Shown here: piece after piece, positions 8,982 through 11,984 of the stretch
How positions within the stretch are numbered: the first letter of the stretch is position 1
Layout of the letters: each line of letters begins with the position of its first letter
Source: Amoebophrya sp. AT5.2
Lineage: Eukaryota; Sar; Dinophyceae; Syndiniales; Amoebophryaceae
Direction of reading: 5' to 3'
Assembly: GCA_005223375.1 (NCBI GenBank)
Contig: RXOD01005919.1
Span: forward strand, 1 to 11,984
DNA length: 11,984 nucleotides
The notes under the pieces: model-generated
What the model saw: only the letters and a program-made list of their open reading frames with translations
Told to the model about the DNA's origin: nothing
Databases searched by the model: none
Translations under genes and position numbers: made by a program

Positions 8982-9285
8982 ATGCGACCAAGAAACATCG
9001 TGTGGCAATTTGCTCGTGGGTCTTTTGCCTTTGTCCTCCTTCATTGTGCTGCAGCCTCTACATACGTAAGTCTCTAACTTACAATCACTCACTTCCATTT
9101 CCGTTTACCGGGTCGGTCTTGTTGCGTGAACGACGACGCATCTTTTTTTCTGCAAAAGCGCCTAGTTTGTCAAGGCGTGGACGTCGCGTGTCGCGATGAA
9201 CATGCTGAACAGAACACGACGGTTCATCAACCTGATCGGGTCTGGCAAGGAACCAACCGTTCTTGAGGAAAAAAGCGAGTTGTAG
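8982..9285 (+). CDS. Tentative small two-exon gene, possible single-pass membrane protein
   Basis: Candidate exons 8982-9065 and 9166-9285 give 67 residues. The donor TAC|GTAAGT is canonical. The 100-base intron ends in a T-rich tract and acceptor GCGCCTAG, and the join is phase 0. A hydrophobic segment (FAFVLLHCAAASTYFV) follows a short basic N-terminus, and exon 2 is basic then acidic (RTRRFINLIGSGKEPT). Exon 2 has strong codon bias (about 70 percent G/C at third positions) and is the better supported part. The first frame is open upstream to 8841, so the start is uncertain and the exons could belong to the segment at 8353-8719. A competing minus-strand frame covers 8916-9041 (42 residues, reads SWSHEPPYFMPVNAHFSARI), so the strand of exon 1 is not settled. 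No family recognised. Confidence 0.35.
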
Positions 9286-9693
9286 CGATTAGCTCGGTTC
9301 TTCAAGCTGTCAGATTGTGGAAATGAAGCTCGGCGCCACTGCAGAATAGACGTTGATACTTTTCTTGCCAAGACGGGCGGTGGAGGTCGCGGATCCGGAC
9401 ACAGTTTGCCTTCATCGCGTGCTGATAACGCGTCGGTATTAAACCGGCGCCCTTAAGCGGCACACAGAAACAGAATCACTAGGGTCAAAGTGTGGTTCTC
9501 ATCGCAGCAGTAGAAATGGGTCGCTCACCCGAATGACGGATGGTGGTCGAAGTCGTGGAGTAAGACGAGTAAGTGTAGTAAGTTGTGTACTTAGACTTAC
9601 TTACATACAGAAGATACTAGAGGAAGACAACTGGAACAGGCGTTCGAATAATTCCAATTCGTCACCAGCAACAAAATCAAAATGCTCAGATTC
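9286..9693. other. Gap between convergent genes
   Basis: This stretch lies between a plus-strand gene ending at 9285 and the PFDN4 stop at 9694, so it should hold both 3' untranslated regions. The left half is GC-rich and includes a possible stem (GCGTCGGT with ACCGGCGC around 9430-9450, one G-T pair). The right half has several TTACTTAC and GTAAGT-like short repeats (9566-9608). No gene with supported exons was found here. Confidence 0.5.
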
Positions 9694-10728
9694 TTAGCTG
9701 TCCTCCAGGTTGATACTGTTACCGAACTTGGTGTATAATTCCTTCTTCGTTGAGTCCATCTCCGTTTTGACGGTCTCGATTCTGTCCGTCATCGTTTTGA
9801 GGAGTGATTCGGTCTTTCCCTTCATCTTCTCCAGCTTTTCACCGGCCTCCAGGTCGTCCACGGGGACGAAGCAGTCGCCAAACTTAAACATCAGCCCATC
9901 CGCCTCGAGGCAGCACTGCACCTCCTCCTCCGCATCGGCAAGCATCTGCAGAGCCTTCTTTACCTGCAGATGTCGTACGATACAGGCAAAGTGGGGGGTA
10001 GGTCGTACGATACATCATGTCGTGGCTGTAATGCGATTTACGCATGCAAATGGAGCGACGCTAGGCAAAACTGAAGTTACATCACTACTACTACAGTCAT
10101 GAACACGACTTTTTGCGGCGAGGGTGACTGAGACATGCAGCTGCAGCTGCTCGGGCAGCGGTACTTGAACCTGTTACCTGGGCTTCTCAGAAGCAGAAGT
10201 TTGGGAGAGTGAGTGAGAAAAATTAAGTACCGTGCCTAACTACCATACTAGGGGAGCTAAGCCTATCCGGTGATCTGTTGTTACTCCGCCCCCAGTAGCT
10301 TTCACTACTGGGTTCCCCTGTATCTGTCGGCCAACAGATACAAGACCCCTAGCGGGCGATCACCTCCTCCTCCGCATCGGCAAGCATCTGCAGAGCCTTC
10401 TTTACCTGCAGATGCGATCCGATGCGGAGGTAGTGTAAGTAGGTCGTACAAAACACGTCGTGGCTGTAATGCGATTTACTTGAAGGCAGCTGATCCTTGA
10501 AGTTCTTGAAAATTGATGGACCTGGGGCTGCACGAGCTAGATGAACGAAGCCAATGAAACCATGCAAGTAGCAATAAAATCAAACAGACGTACCCCCTCG
10601 ATCTCTGCTGAGAGCTCTTTGAACTCGGTGTTGAGCTTTGAGAAACGATTTATTTTCAGCTGATCCTCCTTTTTCACCTCGATATCCTTTGTCGCCACCG
10701 GCGCTGTTGACCCCGCGTCGGCCGCCAT
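9694..10728 (-). CDS. PFDN4: Prefoldin subunit 4
   Basis: Prefoldin is the cytosolic six-subunit chaperone that delivers unfolded actin and tubulin to the CCT/TRiC chaperonin. PFDN4 is one of its beta-type subunits. Exons 10728-10594 and 9963-9694 join at phase 0 (donor GTACGT, acceptor CTGCAG) to give 134 residues, the usual length. Residues 1-15 are a variable leader, and KKEDQLKINRFSKLN begins the first helix. KKALQMLADAEEE continues the coiled coil. GLMFKFGDCFVPV forms the beta-hairpin that assembles the oligomer. A second long helix leads to the family's hallmark end ELYTKFGNSINLEDS. The ATG at 10728 has a good context (ACCATGG). The 630-base intron is the longest here and holds a partial copy of exon 2 plus hairpins, described separately. 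Identification rests on remembered conservation across the whole length. Confidence 0.93.
9919..10041. repeat. Direct repeat copy A (start of PFDN4 exon 2 and intron end)
   Basis: This is the functional copy. Positions 9919-9972 match 10361-10414 exactly over 54 bases, and 9998-10041 match 10439-10479 with a few differences and a 3-base length change. The repeat spans the true acceptor, the first 45 coding bases of exon 2 and about 78 bases of upstream intron. The short stretches between the two blocks (9973-9997 and 10415-10438) differ. Confidence 0.9.
10137..10150. repeat. 14-base palindrome in the PFDN4 intron
   Basis: GCAGCTGCAGCTGC is its own reverse complement. It adds to the dense inverted-repeat content of this intron. 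No function can be assigned. Confidence 0.8.
10269..10364. repeat. Nested inverted repeats, branched fold in the PFDN4 intron
   Basis: A closing pair GGTGATC (10269-10275) and GATCACC (10358-10364) encloses a weak CCGC/GCGG pair and two perfect hairpins. One is CCCAGTAG / CTACTGGG (10291-10298 with 10305-10312, six-base loop). The other is TGTATCTGT / ACAGATACA (10319-10327 with 10334-10342, loop of about six). The layout is cloverleaf-like in DNA or RNA, but it has no T-loop or recognisable anticodon arm on either strand, so it is not a normal tRNA. It could be a mobile foldback element, an intron-borne structured RNA or a splicing-control fold. The stems are seen directly; any function is inference. 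Confidence 0.6.
10361..10479. repeat. Direct repeat copy B (decoy exon 2 inside the PFDN4 intron)
   Basis: This is a second copy of the exon 2 start and its upstream intron sequence, lying 442 bases nearer exon 1. Read on the minus strand, it keeps the acceptor (CTGCAG) and the codons for VKKALQMLADAEEEV, then reads IAR and a TAG stop. A possible donor (GAG|GTGATC) sits at its end. If spliced in as a 42-base cassette it would insert 14 residues in frame. If used as a terminal exon it would give a truncated protein of about 63 residues. Confidence 0.85.
10369..10430. repeat. Large hairpin built on the duplicated exon copy
   Basis: CCTCCGCATCGG (10369-10380) pairs with CCGATGCGGAGG (10419-10430), and GCATCTGCAG (10384-10393) pairs with CTGCAGATGC (10407-10416) inside it. 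That gives 22 paired bases with a 3/2-base internal loop. The decoy acceptor lies in the apical part. The true exon copy shares the inner stem but lacks the outer right arm, so this outer stem is specific to copy B. Confidence 0.85.
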
Positions 10729-10793
10729 GGTGCTTTTGCGAAGATCTAGACGCGAAAGTAGATGACTTCCACGAAGTGGAAGTTGCTGAAGTA

Positions 10794-11320
10794 CTAGGTC
10801 CAGTTTTTAGTTTTAATACTCTTGTCTTTACACTTGATGTTTTGAGGTCGTTGACGTTGTCCATCCAGGTGCAACTTGCACTTGATCTTCGAAATGTCGC
10901 TGGTGACGTTTTGGCAGATCTCATTCTCAAGGCATTCCCATTGGGATTGGGGCTCAGTCTTCTACGTCGTGGTCGTGGATCTTATGAATATAGGATTTGA
11001 AAGAGTGATCAGGCCGGAGCTGCACCAAGCAAGGCACAGCGATGGATGAACTTACTGCAACGACCGAGCGCATTTCAGGTTTGTCTTTGTGTTTTTTTTC
11101 GAGTTCGAATGCCGTGCTCCGCCATCAGGATGCAGCAAGCTAATCGATCCGCCCCCTGTGTACTCTACCGCTACATGTTACAGGAGGCGGCAACAACAGC
11201 AACACAGTTTTACTTTCAACATTTTCTCCTGCGGCGAGCCTGCAGGCCCTGCTGGTCCTCCAAATGCATCTGAGCGCGTGGCACTAATGGTGGTCGGAAT
11301 TTCAGGTTTGTAGCTGTACT
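10794..11320 (-). CDS. Tentative minus-strand gene upstream of PFDN4, 3' exons
   Basis: The best part is exon 10961-10794, opening after acceptor GACGTAG and ending at a TAG 66 bases from the PFDN4 start. It reads KTEPQSQWECLENEICQN, then DISKIKCKLHLDG, with about 75 percent G/C at third positions in its first half. A middle exon 11239-11182 (reads LAAGENVESKTVLLLLPPP) and an upstream exon ending at 11320 (reads SADRRGCLTPSEEKSIK) fit by phase. The donor at 11319 is GTACAGCTAC, the same ten bases as the donor of SAS-6 intron 6. The 5' end is not found. This model conflicts with the plus-strand candidate over 11042-11320. No family recognised. Confidence 0.35.
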
Positions 11321-11791
11321 TTATCGACTTTTCTTCAGAGGGCGTCAGACATCCTCTCCGGTCGGCGCTTTGGTTCATGATGTTCATCTTCAAAGCAAAA
11401 GACATTTGCTTCCGCACAGCAAGCTCGGCAAGGACTGGGCGAATGCAATAAAACTGTTCTTCGAGGAAGATAGGAAAGAGCGTTCCCGGAGCGAAAGCCG
11501 AGGCTTGCACGGAGCACGCATCCGGCGCAGGGCAGAATATAAAAGCAAGCCTTATCGAAACAAAAAAAAACCTAGCTGAAGCCGAAACTTTCGTCAACAT
11601 CTTCATGGTCTGGCAGAATCAGAAACAGAATTGAAAAAGTGGTTGCTACTACTACGAGTACCGCGATACCCTATTATTTAAGTGATAAAAAAATCGTTTT
11701 TCGGGTTATCTTTCTGCAGGGCATCAAGGAGCAGCGGGCCGAAAACTTCGAGCATCGGGGGGGAAGGGTGTCGGGGCATCGCGAGAGATGA
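11042..11791 (+). CDS. Tentative plus-strand gene, four candidate exons
   Basis: Candidate exons 11042-11078, 11246-11305, 11474-11607 and 11720-11791 join in phases 1, 1 and 0 to give about 100 residues (starts MDELTATTERIS). The last two exons are the most coding-like: NLAEAETFVNIFM, then GIKEQRAENFEH after a clear acceptor (TTATCTTTCTGCAG). The first two exons have weak codon bias and lie opposite minus-strand coding-like sequence. Their donors are GTTTGT and the third is GTCTGG, unlike the confident genes. An alternative frame at 11338-11579 (basic end, RIRRRAEYKSKPYRNKKK) is also open. The strand and structure of this region are not settled and no family is recognised. Confidence 0.25.
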
Positions 11792-11984
11792 GCCATTCTG
11801 ACGTAGAGGGGGGAGATCATGCAACAGCTGGAGAGTTCCAAGCAGAACGGGAGGGAGGCAGCAGGAAGCGACACTCTAGGTTGAGGGGGGAACGGCTACA
11901 GCAGTCCCTGTGGGGTGCTCTCTGTCTGTGGGGTCCCAGCACGAGCTACAGGGTCCCATAGCCCCTGCTGTCCTGGCGGCCGCG
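11792..11984. other. G-rich right edge, no gene supported
   Basis: The plus strand carries repeated G runs (11757-11763 just before, then near 11808-11813, 11885-11890, 11911-11914 and 11930-11933). ACAGCAG near 11899 is mirrored by CTGCTGT near 11966. No open frame with splice support was found. The stretch could be an untranslated region or regulatory DNA, and it ends on a NotI-type site (GCGGCCGC). Confidence 0.4.

Noticed and set aside
8916..9041. Minus-strand 42-residue frame (reads SWSHEPPYFMPVNAHFSARI)
   Set aside because: It is protein-like with good codon bias, but no phase-matched upstream exon was found and it conflicts with the plus-strand exon that has a canonical GTAAGT donor. 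Kept only as an alternative.
10269..10364. A tRNA gene, from the 7 bp closing stem and two inner hairpins
   Set aside because: No T-arm with a TTC-type loop lies next to the acceptor stem on either strand, the inner arms have the wrong size and spacing, and no anticodon arm is seen.
10638..11000. Plus-strand frame of 120 residues rich in Leu and Val
   Set aside because: It runs antisense to PFDN4 exon 1 and to a better-looking minus-strand exon. The Leu/Val richness is what the reverse of charged codons produces.
1..11984. CRISPR arrays, bacterial operons, a dinoflagellate-type spliced-leader relic or transposase genes
   Set aside because: No regularly spaced repeats, no ribosome-binding-site-led gene runs, no recognisable spliced-leader sequence and no transposase motifs were seen by eye on either strand.

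Overview
The window is nuclear DNA from a eukaryote, most likely a flagellated protist. Genes are split by many short GT-AG introns, lie on both strands and are closely packed. Two genes are recognised with confidence: SAS-6, the cartwheel protein of centrioles and basal bodies, and prefoldin subunit 4, a chaperone of actin and tubulin folding. SAS-6 implies that the organism builds basal bodies or cilia. The intron style (donors often GTAC, short repeats at intron ends, a highly structured intron) recalls the invasive introns of some dinoflagellate-type alveolates, but nothing here fixes the lineage and that placement is only a guess.

Layout from left to right. Minus strand 84-1420: a three-exon gene for a low-complexity protein with an acidic C-terminus. 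Plus strand about 1628-2356: a three-exon gene, 5' end unresolved. Minus strand 2689-3361: a two-exon gene for a ubiquitin-fold-like protein ending in a farnesylation-type CaaX box (CAIM). Minus strand 3691-4896: a tentative four-exon gene just downstream of SAS-6. Minus strand 4969-8319: SAS-6, nine exons that join in frame to give 609 residues. Plus strand 8353-9285: coding-like segments of unresolved structure. Minus strand 9694-10728: PFDN4, two exons and a 630-base intron that holds a second copy of the start of exon 2 next to nested hairpins. From 10794 to the right edge, coding-like exons compete on both strands.

Exon joins were worked out by hand from reading phase, GT/AG sites and, for SAS-6 and PFDN4, remembered family conservation. 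Joins in unrecognised genes rest on phase alone and are marked down. SAS-6 and PFDN4 both serve the tubulin/centriole system, but nothing shows that they are co-regulated. No tRNA, rRNA, CRISPR array or transposase gene was seen. The most interesting features are the partial exon duplication with hairpins inside PFDN4, the CaaX ubiquitin-like protein and the unusual intron boundaries.
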